Numbered from the stretch's first letter, positions 7,456-17,781 are shown. The stretch is DNA of 64,000 nucleotides from JABDMH01 sp965223165 (GCA_965223165.1 CBDCVQ010000020.1:744001-808000), one strand, 5' to 3'. Numbers and translations are program-made. The notes: a model not told the origin generated them from the letters alone.

Positions 7456-9072
7456 TCAACGCATCAGTACAAACGTGCCTGTCTGCTGAACGACTTGATC
7501 GCCTAGTTCTACCTCCGCCAGAAAGGCGAAAACCTGGGGAGGCAAAATACTTGCCTCGTGCCGTCCGTCCCAACCATCAAATGCAACCAGGTCCAGACCA
7601 GACACCTGAAAAACCACCCCTCCCCATCTGTCATAGATGACGAACCTCCTCAACCTTGCAGCAGCCGTACCATAGGGCTTAAGTCGATCGTTCACGCCAT
7701 CGCCATTTGGCGAAAAGGCATTGGGCACGAAGATGCCATCGCAGGCCACCTGGTCAACAAAGACCTCCTCCGATGACTGACCACAGCGGTGGGACAACGT
7801 GAAGCCGTAAGCACCGGGCTGATCTACCGGTCGCACGGGCCCGCGGAGACCGTCCCTCCAGACAGGATCGAAGCGCTCCAAAGATGGATGCCCCAGCACC
7901 AGGGACTGACCTTTGCACAGGATTCGATCTGGCCCAAGCAAGCGGGAGAGTCCCTCGGGAGTCTGCACAAATGCCGTATCGGTACGCAAGCATCCGCCAT
8001 CCAGCCGCATGGGGTAGAAGGCACCCGCCGACGTGAAGATAGCCGTCGCCCCAGACTGACCATCCGACCAACGGATCTGCTCGGCAAACGGCGCATGGGA
8101 CAAATCAATCTCAACGTGCTCCCCCGGACAGAGCAGGGTATCCACGTCCAGTTGCACCTCGGCGATGGGCTGAATCCGAAATACCTCTGACTGCTGTAGT
8201 CCACACGAATCGGTCACCCACACTTGATAGAGCGTATCCTCCAATGTGCCCACTTCCCTGGTCGGCCCTCCCGGCACTCGATCAGGACCCCATTCAAATG
8301 TCTGGCCCCTTAGCTGAGTCGCCAGCACCAGCGGCTCGTCATCACATGACCAAAGCAACTGCGTGGTATCCGGTAAGGTAGCGGTATACTCCGGACAGAT
8401 CTCGACGCTGGCGGGTGAGGTACCCAGCCCCACGGTACAACCCCAATGAAAGTGTCCAACGGCCTCCCTGACCTCCATCGGGACCACAAAGTCCAAGCGA
8501 GTCTCGCAGTCGATCTGAATCTGCATGCGATGGCCGCGAGGATCATACCGCACCCGAAGCCAATGGTCATCGCACTTGTCCAGTGCGGTCAAGTCATCGT
8601 TGACCGGCACCGCTGCGATCAGATCTTGACCATGGCGATGATCCAGTTCTCCGTTGAAGAATACGGCCAGATGATCGTACGAAGGATCTCCGTAGGCCGC
8701 TTCCGAAGAGATGTCCAGCTCGACAATGACCGAGGGAGCCAGCCCCTCCACACCCAATGACCCACTGTAATTCCCGGCATAGGAGCCCGTCCTTTGTAGC
8801 GCAAATGCCAGACCGTCGGCACCGTCCATACAAAGAAAATTAAAGCGAAAGATGAGGTCCAACCCGTGAGAAAAGTCGTACTGCTCAAACGTCCAGAAAG
8901 TGCCTCCCGTGAAGCTCGCTGTCGCGGTAAAATCAATGCATTGATCATTGACAAATTGTGCTGCCCCATTGGTCTGATATGTCTGGCTCCAGCCCGTCAG
9001 GTGGGCGATAAAAGCCATGGCCATGATTAAGCAGTTGCGCATTGGGCTGAAAAAATATCGATTAGACCGCAT
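7456..9072 (-). CDS. Secreted legume-lectin-like protein with CHU_C (gliding-type) C-terminus
   Basis: From the ATG at 9072 the product has 538 residues and a signal peptide ending near GWSQ. ATGs at 9090 or 9042 are alternatives, and none has a clear ribosome site. After the signal comes an L-type lectin-like domain (about residues 20-230: FVNDQCIDFTATASF, FNFLCMDGADGLAFALQ, VIVELDISS, LAVFFNG). Ig-like segments follow, with the CxxxE and WSDGQSG features common in these proteins. The C-terminus FVPNAFSPNGDGVNDRL, IYDRWGGVVF and FDGWDG is the CHU_C/gliding-motility domain that directs T9SS export (type B-like). It is likely a surface adhesin binding carbohydrate. It faces the related gene at 9199 across a short divergent promoter region. 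Confidence 0.85.
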   Translation of the reverse strand: MRSNRYFFSPMRNCLIMAMAFIAHLTGWSQTYQTNGAAQFVNDQCIDFTATASFTGGTFWTFEQYDFSHGLDLIFRFNFLCMDGADGLAFALQRTGSYAGNYSGSLGVEGLAPSVIVELDISSEAAYGDPSYDHLAVFFNGELDHRHGQDLIAAVPVNDDLTALDKCDDHWLRVRYDPRGHRMQIQIDCETRLDFVVPMEVREAVGHFHWGCTVGLGTSPASVEICPEYTATLPDTTQLLWSCDDEPLVLATQLRGQTFEWGPDRVPGGPTREVGTLEDTLYQVWVTDSCGLQQSEVFRIQPIAEVQLDVDTLLCPGEHVEIDLSHAPFAEQIRWSDGQSGATAIFTSAGAFYPMRLDGGCLRTDTAFVQTPEGLSRLLGPDRILCKGQSLVLGHPSLERFDPVWRDGLRGPVRPVDQPGAYGFTLSHRCGQSSEEVFVDQVACDGIFVPNAFSPNGDGVNDRLKPYGTAAARLRRFVIYDRWGGVVFQVSGLDLVAFDGWDGRHEASILPPQVFAFLAEVELGDQVVQQTGTFVLMR

Positions 9073-9198
9073 ACAAAAGGACAGAGACATGACACTTGCT
9101 CGTCTATCCACTTGGGCTGGGAGCTCCTGATCGCTACCTTTAGCGCAGGCATGCGTACCGTTATCACATTTGGCAGGTTTCACAAAGGGGGTTGCTCG

Positions 9199-10983
9199 AT
9201 GGGGCAGCCAATGGGATGCATGCTGACACTCGTTGGCCTACTGATCGCTTGGTGGCTGCCAGCCCAAAGTTACTTCAAGTCGCTGGGTTTACCCTCCGAT
9301 TCTTACAACATCCGTGTGGCCCACTTTGCCAATGGCGATGTGCTGCTGGCCGATTCGGGCGTGGAAGGCCGGCTGGAGGAGGTGAGCGGTAGTGTGATTG
9401 TCACCCGCTTGGACAACTGCGGTCATGTAATCTGGCAAAATAGCTATCAACGACGGGAGGAATACCTGGAGTTTAAAGACTTTAAGATTGATGGCAATGG
9501 GGAGGTCTACCTATTTGGCAGTGCCTTCCGTGGCTTTGCAGAAATGATTTTCCTCTTAAAAATCAGTGCTGCCGGCGAGCTGATTAAGTTCAGCTTGTTT
9601 GAGACAGAGACGGTCGATCGATTCTCATACTCGATCGACCTGATGGGCGACCAGATTATGGTGTATGGACAGCTCCTGGATTTCTCCACCAAGAAGCAAG
9701 GCTTTATTGCGGTCTTCGACAAGGGACTGGGCTTTCGATGGGGCAAGAAGTTCACTCCTTTTGACTCCAATGGGGATGCCATCTTTTGCCAGGATGGCGG
9801 TTTCATGTGTTGGTCCGGCGCCTACTACTATAAGTTTGATCGCGACGGTGTACTGGAGTGGGCGCGGGAGACCCGTACCGACCTAGGCACACCACTGCCC
9901 CTAGCTGGCCCAGTAGAATTGGAAGACGGCTATGTGTTTCAGGTACAAAAGAATCGCGAAAGTGTACTGATCATGCTCGATCGGCAGGGTGAGATCGCCT
10001 GGACATCTCCCAAATTTGCCTCCGGCAATCGACCGGCTGACCTACAGTTGCTAGCCGATGGCAACATCAATGTGATGTATGATTGGCCAGAGGGCGCCGA
10101 GCATCGACTTGGTCAACTGGTGCTATCGCCGACGGGAGAGATCAAGTCGCACCGCAGTCTGCAGGTCAGCCATGCGATGGACTCGGAGCAGGTATATCAT
10201 TCGGTGGGACCCGGGCAGATGGTGGCCGTGGTCGGCAATGGTAATCTCGCCACCAGCAACGTCATCGACGGCGGTGACTTTCTCCTGCAGTTTTCGATGG
10301 TTAAAGACGAGACATCGTGCTTTCAGTGGCAGCCGATCGCCACCGAGACAGCCAACGATTACTCCATGCAGCTCATGCCGCTGGACACCCCCATTCTAGA
10401 GACTACCATGACCTACACAGATACGGACATCACGATCTTTCGTAGGCACGACCTCGCCACGTATTCGGATTTGTGTGAGCTCCCGCCCATACCAGAGATG
10501 ATTCATCTGGACACGATCATTGAGTGCCAAGCCTCCTGGGAGGTCACGCTCCCCTCCTCAGATTTTGTATGGTGGGATGATGAGCTGGCTGGTATCCATC
10601 GGACCCTTCGCGCCCCCGGCACCTATACCGCCACTAATCGAGACTGTATCCAACCCGTGCAATACGAGTTTACGCTGAACAAGCCCAGTTGCGAGTGTCA
10701 GGCCTTTCTGGCCAATGCCTTCACGCCCAACTTTGACCATATCAATGACCGACTGGAGCTGCTCGGGTCCTGCACGCTGGTCAAGATGGAGATGGAGGTG
10801 TTGGACCGCTGGGGCAACGCCATTTTTCGCACGCATACGCCAGGTCACTATTGGGACGGCACCCAGGAGGGATCGAACGTCCCCGAGGGTGTATACATCG
10901 TACGAGTCATCTACGAATGGTCCAACGAAGTCGGTGACTTGCAGCAGGGATCTTTGGTGCAGGATGTCGTGCTGCTGCGCTAA
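9199..10983 (+). CDS. Secreted beta-propeller-like protein with CHU_C C-terminus
   Basis: The ATG at 9199, preceded by an AAAGGGGG ribosome-like site, opens directly into a signal peptide (MLTLVGLLIAWWLPAQ), so longer upstream extensions are unlikely. The product has 594 residues. Residues about 20-440 contain repeated blade-like segments (VTRLDNCGHVIWQ, LLKISAAGELIKF, FDRDGVLEWAR, LDRQGEIAWTS) as in PQQ/Kelch-like propellers. The C-terminus has FLANAFTPNFDHINDRLEL, VLDRWGNAIF and YWDGT, which is a CHU_C domain. It should be a T9SS cell-surface protein. It ends four bases inside the convergent gene at 10980. Its ligand is unknown. Confidence 0.84.
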   Translation: MGQPMGCMLTLVGLLIAWWLPAQSYFKSLGLPSDSYNIRVAHFANGDVLLADSGVEGRLEEVSGSVIVTRLDNCGHVIWQNSYQRREEYLEFKDFKIDGNGEVYLFGSAFRGFAEMIFLLKISAAGELIKFSLFETETVDRFSYSIDLMGDQIMVYGQLLDFSTKKQGFIAVFDKGLGFRWGKKFTPFDSNGDAIFCQDGGFMCWSGAYYYKFDRDGVLEWARETRTDLGTPLPLAGPVELEDGYVFQVQKNRESVLIMLDRQGEIAWTSPKFASGNRPADLQLLADGNINVMYDWPEGAEHRLGQLVLSPTGEIKSHRSLQVSHAMDSEQVYHSVGPGQMVAVVGNGNLATSNVIDGGDFLLQFSMVKDETSCFQWQPIATETANDYSMQLMPLDTPILETTMTYTDTDITIFRRHDLATYSDLCELPPIPEMIHLDTIIECQASWEVTLPSSDFVWWDDELAGIHRTLRAPGTYTATNRDCIQPVQYEFTLNKPSCECQAFLANAFTPNFDHINDRLELLGSCTLVKMEMEVLDRWGNAIFRTHTPGHYWDGTQEGSNVPEGVYIVRVIYEWSNEVGDLQQGSLVQDVVLLR

Positions 10984-12515
10984 CGGGTCAGGTTTTCCAG
11001 GTAGAGTAGATGGTCACTTGACCGGCGCCAACGCATGACGGTTTCCTCCGGAATGACACCGGGACCCAACGCAAACGACCCCACCACAATGTCCTGATCT
11101 CCATCGGCATCGATGTCGCCTGTGTCCAGCACCATCCATCGACCTCGTGGGGCCAGTTCAAATCCGGAGGCGCTAAATCCACTGTCGCCCTCATTTTGCA
11201 GATAGACCAAGCTCTGCTCCAATCCCTGGGCAAAGTCCGGGTAAAAGGAGATCGCAAAGATGTCCCGATCACCATCTAGGTCAAAATCCGCTACCGCCAC
11301 CTTGTAGGCCCCATGCATCGGATGAAAGAAGGCTTCTTCAAACCCGAATGAACCATCATTTAAGAATACTCGAACCCCGTGATACGGCTTAAGCACCCGA
11401 CTATGGTCACTATTGTCACCGTTGGAGAGCACGATGTCCGGATCACGATCTCCGTCCATATCTGTCAGGAAGAAATCCGTGCAGCCATAGAGCGGATGAA
11501 AGCGAAGTACCTTGTCCGCGGCAGAAAATGTACCGTGCTCGTTCCAGTAGATGTGTATCCCCTCGTCTCCCTGGGCAAACAGCACCATCAGATCCAAGTC
11601 GCCGTCCGCATCCAGGTCTTGCAGCTCCACCTTGAGCGCTCCTGGCCGGTCAGCCAGGATGATCTCCTGATAGCCTTGCTCCGAGTTACGATACCACGAG
11701 AGTCGTCCGATCAAGTGTCCAAATCCGCAGACGACGATATCCTGCCGCCCATCCTGATCTAAGTCACCCAGGCCAAAATCCACAGGTCTGGTTAGCTCCT
11801 CGAAGACCAGCTCCCGCTGAGAAAAGGAGGACATATCGGTCCAGACCACGGCACCCCCTGGTATATCTACCGGATCCATGATGCCGATATCTAGCAGATA
11901 CAATCGGTCCTCGTCCGGGCGACGCAGGGATTGGACTACGGGATTGCGCAACTGCGTAAAATTGACCACCTCAAACCGGCGGTCCAGCTCGACCAGGTAG
12001 CCATTGACGTCTCCCACATAGAGATGGCCATGGTCTGCGTCAAAATCGACCATGCACACTGCCGGAAAACCGCCGAGGTCCGGACGGACGATAGAGGCGG
12101 CAAAAAGATCGTTGGCGGGTAAGTCCATCACACGCACCGAGTCCAGCGTATCAGGTGCAGCACCTAGGATATACGCCTGCAGTTGCTGCCAGGAGGAGTC
12201 GGACATCCACGGCTGCTCCGGAAAGACACCTGCCACCCCTAGTCGCATGCCCTCCTGGATACTCTTTCCCGCGTAGGGATTTGCGGTGGAGTCCCGCAAG
12301 CCCATAAAGTATCCCATCTGAGGGAGTACCTCTCGCCAAGCCGATTGGGGCAAAAGACCGGGCGATGGCTGTAGGTGGCAGCTATCACAGACGAGTCTAG
12401 CCAGTTGCTCCCCGCCAAGACCTTCCAGGCTTGGCGGTACGGTCACCTGCGGCTGCCCACATCGGAGACCTGGCAGTCCAAGCAAACAAAATATCAGCCA
12501 GCCGAATCTTTCCAT
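10980..12515 (-). CDS. Cytochrome c / FG-GAP (VCBS) repeat protein
   Basis: From ATG 12515 the product has 511 residues and a signal peptide. A haem-c motif C43-DS-C46-H47 lies in a short cytochrome c-like domain (about residues 30-130). The rest is FG-GAP/VCBS repeats with calcium-type loops: DFDADHGHLYVGD, DLDQDGRQD, DLDADGDLD, DMDGDRDPD, DFDLDGDRD and DIDADGDQD, consistent with an integrin-alpha-like propeller. In FG-GAP/haem fusions the haem may serve electron transfer at the cell surface, but the role is not known. It ends inside the 3' end of the gene at 9199 (overlap 10980-10983) and follows susD, so it could be the distal gene of that locus, although a terminator lies between. Confidence 0.85.
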   Translation of the reverse strand: MERFGWLIFCLLGLPGLRCGQPQVTVPPSLEGLGGEQLARLVCDSCHLQPSPGLLPQSAWREVLPQMGYFMGLRDSTANPYAGKSIQEGMRLGVAGVFPEQPWMSDSSWQQLQAYILGAAPDTLDSVRVMDLPANDLFAASIVRPDLGGFPAVCMVDFDADHGHLYVGDVNGYLVELDRRFEVVNFTQLRNPVVQSLRRPDEDRLYLLDIGIMDPVDIPGGAVVWTDMSSFSQRELVFEELTRPVDFGLGDLDQDGRQDIVVCGFGHLIGRLSWYRNSEQGYQEIILADRPGALKVELQDLDADGDLDLMVLFAQGDEGIHIYWNEHGTFSAADKVLRFHPLYGCTDFFLTDMDGDRDPDIVLSNGDNSDHSRVLKPYHGVRVFLNDGSFGFEEAFFHPMHGAYKVAVADFDLDGDRDIFAISFYPDFAQGLEQSLVYLQNEGDSGFSASGFELAPRGRWMVLDTGDIDADGDQDIVVGSFALGPGVIPEETVMRWRRSSDHLLYLENLTR

Positions 12516-12554
12516 TTTCACGGATGTCACCTGCGTCTGGAGGGTCAGGTAAAG

Positions 12555-12585
12555 ACAAAGGGCCACCCATCTGGCAGCCCTTTGT
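12555..12585 (-). terminator. Hairpin downstream of susD
   Basis: ACAAAGGGC (12555-12563) pairs perfectly with GCCCTTTGT (12577-12585) with a 13-base loop. On the minus strand, after the susD stop, it is followed by only a short T-rich tract (CTTTACC), so it is a moderate intrinsic terminator or an mRNA-stabilising hairpin. Confidence 0.5.
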
Positions 12586-12610
12586 GTTCTTCTATATCAA
12601 CATTTCGCGA

Positions 12611-14356
12611 TTAATATCCGGGATTTTGCTTTAGTACGTCGGCACCCTGAATGTCGATCTGGGTCTGTGGTATCGGAAAATACTCATTCTTGCCTGCGGT
12701 AAAGCTTGCGCCCCCAAACATCGTGACCAAGTATTTTGCCTCATGCTTTAAGTATGCATTTAACACTTCTGAAGCCACACCCCAGCGCACCAAGTCAAAG
12801 AATCGATGACCTTCGCCCGACAGCTCTAACTTGCGTTCCATTCGAAGCGCGGCAGTAGCTGAGGCCTTGTCGGCAAACTGTGAAGCCGGATATTCACCAA
12901 TAACATAATTGGCGGCATTGCTACCGTCCTCATTCTTCACCCAGCTTGCTTCGTTGGCCGCCCGAGCACGAACTTGATTAATGTACTCCATCGCCTTGTC
13001 AAGGGAACCAGCCTCTATCTCAGCCTCCGCAGCCATCAGCAGAACATCTGCAAAACGGATAATGGTATAATTCATCGTCGCATATCCACGTGTCCAGGAG
13101 CTCCCATCGGTAAATGAATTCTCCTGCGATTTATAGTAGACATACTTTTTAGGAGAATAGGGTCCAGCATAGGGCTGGGAACGAATCCAAGCTTTACCAG
13201 GGTGCGGAATCCAATCTAAATACTGGATTCCTCGGCGTCCTAGAGAATGGTCAATCCGCGGATCAAGATTTCCTGCATCCGGCGTAAATGGATCACTTGC
13301 CTCTATATTGTAGTCATGTGCAATAGCGTTCACATCATCATTATAGGACCCATCCAAGAGAGGCAGGCCATCAGCATCCGTACGGAAGGAGTTTGCCAAC
13401 TCAAAGCTGGGTTGGTTGAATCCGCAGCAATTGCCAGGGCCATCAGCACCGGTGTTATATGGATAGTTGAGGTCGTCAAAGTAATTGGCATTTTGTGTGC
13501 TACCGGAGTTATTGGCAGATTCTACATCAAATACGGCCTCAGCGTGATTGTCATTTTCGGCGTTGTAGATCTGAGCGTAGTGATCGAGCAGTTGGTACTT
13601 CAGCCCGTTGACCGTCACTCCGTTGGCGATCACGTTGTCAAACCAAGATTTGGCTTCGCCAAACTTTCCCTGGAACAATTTTGCCTTGCCCATGTACGCA
13701 GCGGCAGCCCACTTATTCACCCGACCAGCCTGGCCCTGCGTCTCGGGCAAATTATCAAAAGCAAACTGGAAATCTGCTTCGATCTTTCCCCACACATCAG
13801 GCGTGTTTGGGACGGTTGGTACATCTACTGCCGCAACTGTCTCATCAATGTACGGAATGCTATTGTAGTGTTTCTTTAGATCGAAATAGAAGTGACCACG
13901 AAGTAAACGAGCTTCGCCAGCAATTCTTGCCGCATCTGCCGCACTCACGTCTGTCGCCTCAGCCAATAGTCCTAAGGTCGCGTTGCACCTGCTAATTCCT
14001 TCATATCTCCCCCTCCAGAAGTTGTTGAGGTCGTTCTGGGTCGGGTCCGTTTCGTACCTCTGAACTGGATTGATAGCACTATAGTCCCCAGGGTCCGTGC
14101 CTTTGTTGGCTTCACCCCCGCAAATCGTGCCAGTGATCCAGTGGTTTGGCCCCTCAAAGCGATTGCCGAAGACTCCATTCAATGCAGCATATGCACCGAT
14201 TAGGGTCCCTTCCACACCAGCTTTAGTAGCCAATTGCGCGTTTGACAAGGAACCAGTTGGAGCGACATCTAAAAACTCGTCCTTACAGGACATCAAAAAC
14301 AGCATGCAGACCGCAATTGTCAATGAGATCCTTTTGAGAATATTTGTGTTGTCCAT
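12611..14356 (-). CDS. SusD/RagB-family outer-membrane nutrient-binding lipoprotein
   Basis: From ATG 14356 the product has 581 residues with a lipoprotein signal (AVCMLFLMSC) followed by KDEFLDVAPTGSLSN, the usual SusD N-terminus. SusD landmarks are visible: helical TPR-like N-terminal half (GEARLLRGHFYFDLKKHYN), the internal LRTDADG-type and DPRIDHSLGRRG segments, YATMNYTIIRFADVLLMAAEA near the end, and ERKLELSGEGHRFFDLVRWG. It forms the lid of the SusC transporter encoded directly upstream (about 100 bp apart) and binds the oligosaccharide to be imported. The substrate cannot be read from sequence; the nearby GH92-like gene hints at mannose-containing glycans. Confidence 0.95.
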   Translation of the reverse strand: MDNTNILKRISLTIAVCMLFLMSCKDEFLDVAPTGSLSNAQLATKAGVEGTLIGAYAALNGVFGNRFEGPNHWITGTICGGEANKGTDPGDYSAINPVQRYETDPTQNDLNNFWRGRYEGISRCNATLGLLAEATDVSAADAARIAGEARLLRGHFYFDLKKHYNSIPYIDETVAAVDVPTVPNTPDVWGKIEADFQFAFDNLPETQGQAGRVNKWAAAAYMGKAKLFQGKFGEAKSWFDNVIANGVTVNGLKYQLLDHYAQIYNAENDNHAEAVFDVESANNSGSTQNANYFDDLNYPYNTGADGPGNCCGFNQPSFELANSFRTDADGLPLLDGSYNDDVNAIAHDYNIEASDPFTPDAGNLDPRIDHSLGRRGIQYLDWIPHPGKAWIRSQPYAGPYSPKKYVYYKSQENSFTDGSSWTRGYATMNYTIIRFADVLLMAAEAEIEAGSLDKAMEYINQVRARAANEASWVKNEDGSNAANYVIGEYPASQFADKASATAALRMERKLELSGEGHRFFDLVRWGVASEVLNAYLKHEAKYLVTMFGGASFTAGKNEYFPIPQTQIDIQGADVLKQNPGY

Positions 14357-14456
14357 TGCTATTTGTTTCTCTTTTTGGAAGACATCCTCCAAATATCTTA
14401 GAAAATGCCTTTGAAATTTTTTTCAAAAATCTTCGATGACTACTTCGCCGACATTC

Positions 14457-17400
14457 TTAGAATCCCAGTCCAAGTGTAAGCATATAGCTTGGTGTGACCG
14501 GATAGTTGCCTACATCAATGCCGAAGTTGGTATCTGCACCCCCGCCTATACCGGGGTCCAATCCCTCATACCCAGTAATCGTCCAAATGTTGTTAGCTGC
14601 CACGCCAACGGTGAAATTAGTCAAGCCCATGCGTCCCACTAAGTCACTGGACAGGTCATAGCTCAAGGAAATCCGTTGGAGTCTCAAATAGGTGCCATCC
14701 TCCACATACCACGAGTTCTCGCCGGCGTTTGTGCTTAGATTGGAGGCACTTTCCCAAATAGGTGCTTTCGCATTATTGCCTAGCTCCGGTGTCCACGAGT
14801 CTAGCGCTCTTATTCCTTTAGCAGATCCTTCGAAAGAGCCAAAGAAATCGGTAAACCACTTGGATTGATTCCAAATCTCGTTGCCGACAGAAGCATACAG
14901 GTAGGTTTCAAAGGTGAAGTTCCGATACCCCAGATTGATCGTAGCCCCACCAGTATAGTCAGGTATCGGACTGCCAATAAAGGTTCTATCATCTGGCGTG
15001 ATCACGCCGTCTCCATTGACATCCTCGTATTTGAAACGTCCCAATCCAGCACCCGTTTGCTCAGGATGATTAGCGACTTCGGCTTCACTGTTGAAGTACC
15101 CCAGGACCTTATATCCATAAAAGGCAGAGAGTCCGTGACCCACCGCATTTCTAATGGGATTAATGCCCCTGTAGCCTTGACCTCCAAAAAATTCGATCCC
15201 ATCAGCAAGGAAGGTGATCTCATTCTTCAGGAACGAGCTATTGAGTGTAACTTCATAAGTGATATCGGATGCAATGTTACCTCTATTCACAATCTGCAGG
15301 TCTACTCCTTTGTTCTCCATGCTCGCTATATTGACTGACGGAGCGGCAGCATAGTTACCAGTGACCGCGGGTAGCGGAACTTGATAGAGTAGTTCCCTGG
15401 TATCCTTCTGCCACCAATCCAGGATTACCTCTAACTTATTGTTGAAGAAGGAAGCATCGAATCCAATATTGATAGTTTCGCTGGTTTCCCACTTGGCATC
15501 AGGATTGCCAATTCGTGACTGGGCAAAACCTTCGTCAACGCCACTGTTTTGACCTCCAATCGGATAAAACGTCTGGCTTCTTTCTGACCTGTATAGCGAA
15601 AACTGATTGGAAGGATCTACATTATTAGAATTGCCCATTTCTCCCCATCCGCCTCGAATCTTAAGGTCGTTCAACCAGGAGATATTCTGCATGAAAGGCT
15701 CAGCTGTTACACGCCATGCCGCAGATACAGCTGGAAAAGTACCAAATCGAACGTTCTTCCCAAATCGTGACGCTCCGTCTCGTCGAAGGACACCAGTCAG
15801 ATAGTATTTCTCCTTAAAGTTGTAATCCAATTTTCCAAATATGGAGTAGAAATTGACTCCGGGAAAATTAAAGCTCCCCACTTGTGGGCTTTGCACGGTA
15901 GAAAGGTTGATAAAGTCTAAATCTGTGCTGAATGGATTGATTCCAGAGCCATTAAAGCTTCTGCCAGCTCCCGTGTTTAATGACTCCAGTCCAGCCAGGG
16001 CCGTCACTCCATGGTTGCCAAACTTCTGTGTATAACTCGCAGTATTTGTAAATACCCAACGTAAGACATATGATCCGCGCTCCTGGAAGCTATTACTAGC
16101 TTGGGGCTCAGAATCTCCGAAGTATCGGAAGCCATAAAATAGACCACTGAAGTTGTCGTACTGTCCACCAATACTGGTCTTGAGAGTGAGTCCGTCAAAA
16201 GGCTTCACGAGCAGGTATGCGTTACCAAAGGCATTTGAATTGAAGGCCTTGTCGGAGCCATTATTGAGTTCTAGCCTCCTGACGGGATTTCGTGGATTGT
16301 TAAATCCCGCAGCTTTGGTACTGGCATAGCTGCCAAATTCGTCATAGACCGGAATAATCGTGGGCATTCTGTAAGCAGACAGCACCTCTGATTCGTCGTC
16401 GGCGATCCCAATTCCACCCTGTCCTCCTTGCTGACCTGTGACTGAACGATAAGTGAACTGAAGATTTTGACCTACGCTAAGCCATGGTAGAAGATCCCAT
16501 TCGGAGTTGGCACGGAAAGAATATCTGGCAAACTCGTTTTCTAAGAGAATACCGGATTGACGTTGCATACCTAGTCCAAAATAGTAACGCCCATTCTCTG
16601 TCCCACCACTAAATCCTAGACTGTGCCTATGAATCGGCGCAGTTCGGGTGATAGCATCGTACCAATTGGTACCCTCCAGATTAGGCTTGATCAGAAAGAC
16701 ATTCTCCGGATCGGCTTCGTACGCAGCTTGAATAGCCGCCAAGTCCACCGATCCTACCACGCCGTTTTGCCCATTCGCGTGCAGATAGTCCGGCAATCTG
16801 GGCGTCGCCTGAGTACCGTACTGAGGATGCGTATACTGAGGTTCAGTCCCATTGGCTCGGGCGTTATTCTCATACGCAATGTGGGTCCATTCCGCCATCT
16901 GCTGCGGATCGAGCATCTCCGGTGAGCCGCCTACATTGGGGTCAGTAAATCCAATAAGGCCGCTGTAAGACACTTCCATTTTCTGCTTCTCCCGACTCCC
17001 TTGCCTGGTGGTATAAACCACAACTCCATTTGCGGCTCTAGCACCATAGATTGAAGCAGACGCTGCATCCTTCAAAACTGTGGTGGTCTCGATGTCATCA
17101 GGATTCAGAAAATCTGTGGATGCAACTGGTACGCCATCCACAACGTACAAGGGTTCATTGCCACCGAATGCTCCAAAGCCTCGAACTCTAATTTGGCTTG
17201 TGGTCCCAGGCTGTCCATTTGTCAAGACAGTAATGCCAGCAACTCGACCTTGAAGCTGTTGCTCAATGTTGCCAGATGGTATGGCTTTCAGTTCCGTCGC
17301 CTTCACAGTGGAAACAGCTCCCGTGGTCTGGCGCTTAGTCTCGACCGCATAGCCCGTGACGACGATTTCGTCAATCAGTACTCCTTCGTCTAGCACGATA

Positions 17401-17690
17401 TCCAAGGTGCTTTCGTCGCCCAGCGTAATCTGCTGGTCTGTGTAGCCGGTAAACGACACCACAAGCACATCGCCCGTACTTGCCTCAAGTGTCCACTTGC
17501 CATCGAAATCGGTGGCCGTTCCGACTGTGGTACCTCTGATCAGCACGGTGGCACCGATCAGGGGATCACCCTGCACATCTGTCACCGTCCCGGAGACGGT
17601 CCGGCTCTGAGCCCAGACCATCGTCGCCGAGAGGGCGAGCAAGATGACGCAGAATAGCTTAGAATAGATAGAACGGTAGTCTTTCATCAT
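14457..17690 (-). CDS. SusC/RagA-family TonB-linked outer-membrane transporter
   Basis: The 1077-residue protein has a signal peptide ending MVWAQ, a carboxypeptidase-regulatory-like domain (residues about 30-105: SGTVTDVQGDPLIGATVLIRG), a plug domain (about 115-230: DEIVVTGYA, IPSGNIEQQLQGRVAG, IRVRGFGAFGGNEPLYVVDG, DAASASIYGARAANGVV) and a long beta-barrel ending LTLGLGF. This is the standard SusC architecture and length. It imports oligosaccharides with TonB energy together with the SusD protein encoded next. Two ATGs (17690, 17687) follow a GGGATG-type site. No anti-sigma or TonB-box N-terminal extension is present, so regulation by a FecI/FecR-type transducer is unlikely. Confidence 0.96.
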   Translation of the reverse strand: MMKDYRSIYSKLFCVILLALSATMVWAQSRTVSGTVTDVQGDPLIGATVLIRGTTVGTATDFDGKWTLEASTGDVLVVSFTGYTDQQITLGDESTLDIVLDEGVLIDEIVVTGYAVETKRQTTGAVSTVKATELKAIPSGNIEQQLQGRVAGITVLTNGQPGTTSQIRVRGFGAFGGNEPLYVVDGVPVASTDFLNPDDIETTTVLKDAASASIYGARAANGVVVYTTRQGSREKQKMEVSYSGLIGFTDPNVGGSPEMLDPQQMAEWTHIAYENNARANGTEPQYTHPQYGTQATPRLPDYLHANGQNGVVGSVDLAAIQAAYEADPENVFLIKPNLEGTNWYDAITRTAPIHRHSLGFSGGTENGRYYFGLGMQRQSGILLENEFARYSFRANSEWDLLPWLSVGQNLQFTYRSVTGQQGGQGGIGIADDESEVLSAYRMPTIIPVYDEFGSYASTKAAGFNNPRNPVRRLELNNGSDKAFNSNAFGNAYLLVKPFDGLTLKTSIGGQYDNFSGLFYGFRYFGDSEPQASNSFQERGSYVLRWVFTNTASYTQKFGNHGVTALAGLESLNTGAGRSFNGSGINPFSTDLDFINLSTVQSPQVGSFNFPGVNFYSIFGKLDYNFKEKYYLTGVLRRDGASRFGKNVRFGTFPAVSAAWRVTAEPFMQNISWLNDLKIRGGWGEMGNSNNVDPSNQFSLYRSERSQTFYPIGGQNSGVDEGFAQSRIGNPDAKWETSETINIGFDASFFNNKLEVILDWWQKDTRELLYQVPLPAVTGNYAAAPSVNIASMENKGVDLQIVNRGNIASDITYEVTLNSSFLKNEITFLADGIEFFGGQGYRGINPIRNAVGHGLSAFYGYKVLGYFNSEAEVANHPEQTGAGLGRFKYEDVNGDGVITPDDRTFIGSPIPDYTGGATINLGYRNFTFETYLYASVGNEIWNQSKWFTDFFGSFEGSAKGIRALDSWTPELGNNAKAPIWESASNLSTNAGENSWYVEDGTYLRLQRISLSYDLSSDLVGRMGLTNFTVGVAANNIWTITGYEGLDPGIGGGADTNFGIDVGNYPVTPSYMLTLGLGF

Positions 17691-17781
17691 CCCTACATTT
17701 TTATTAATGAAATAATAATAGCACTAATAGCAGCCCCTGAAACTAAAACAATTCTTACAAATTTCACAAGTCCCGCCAATG

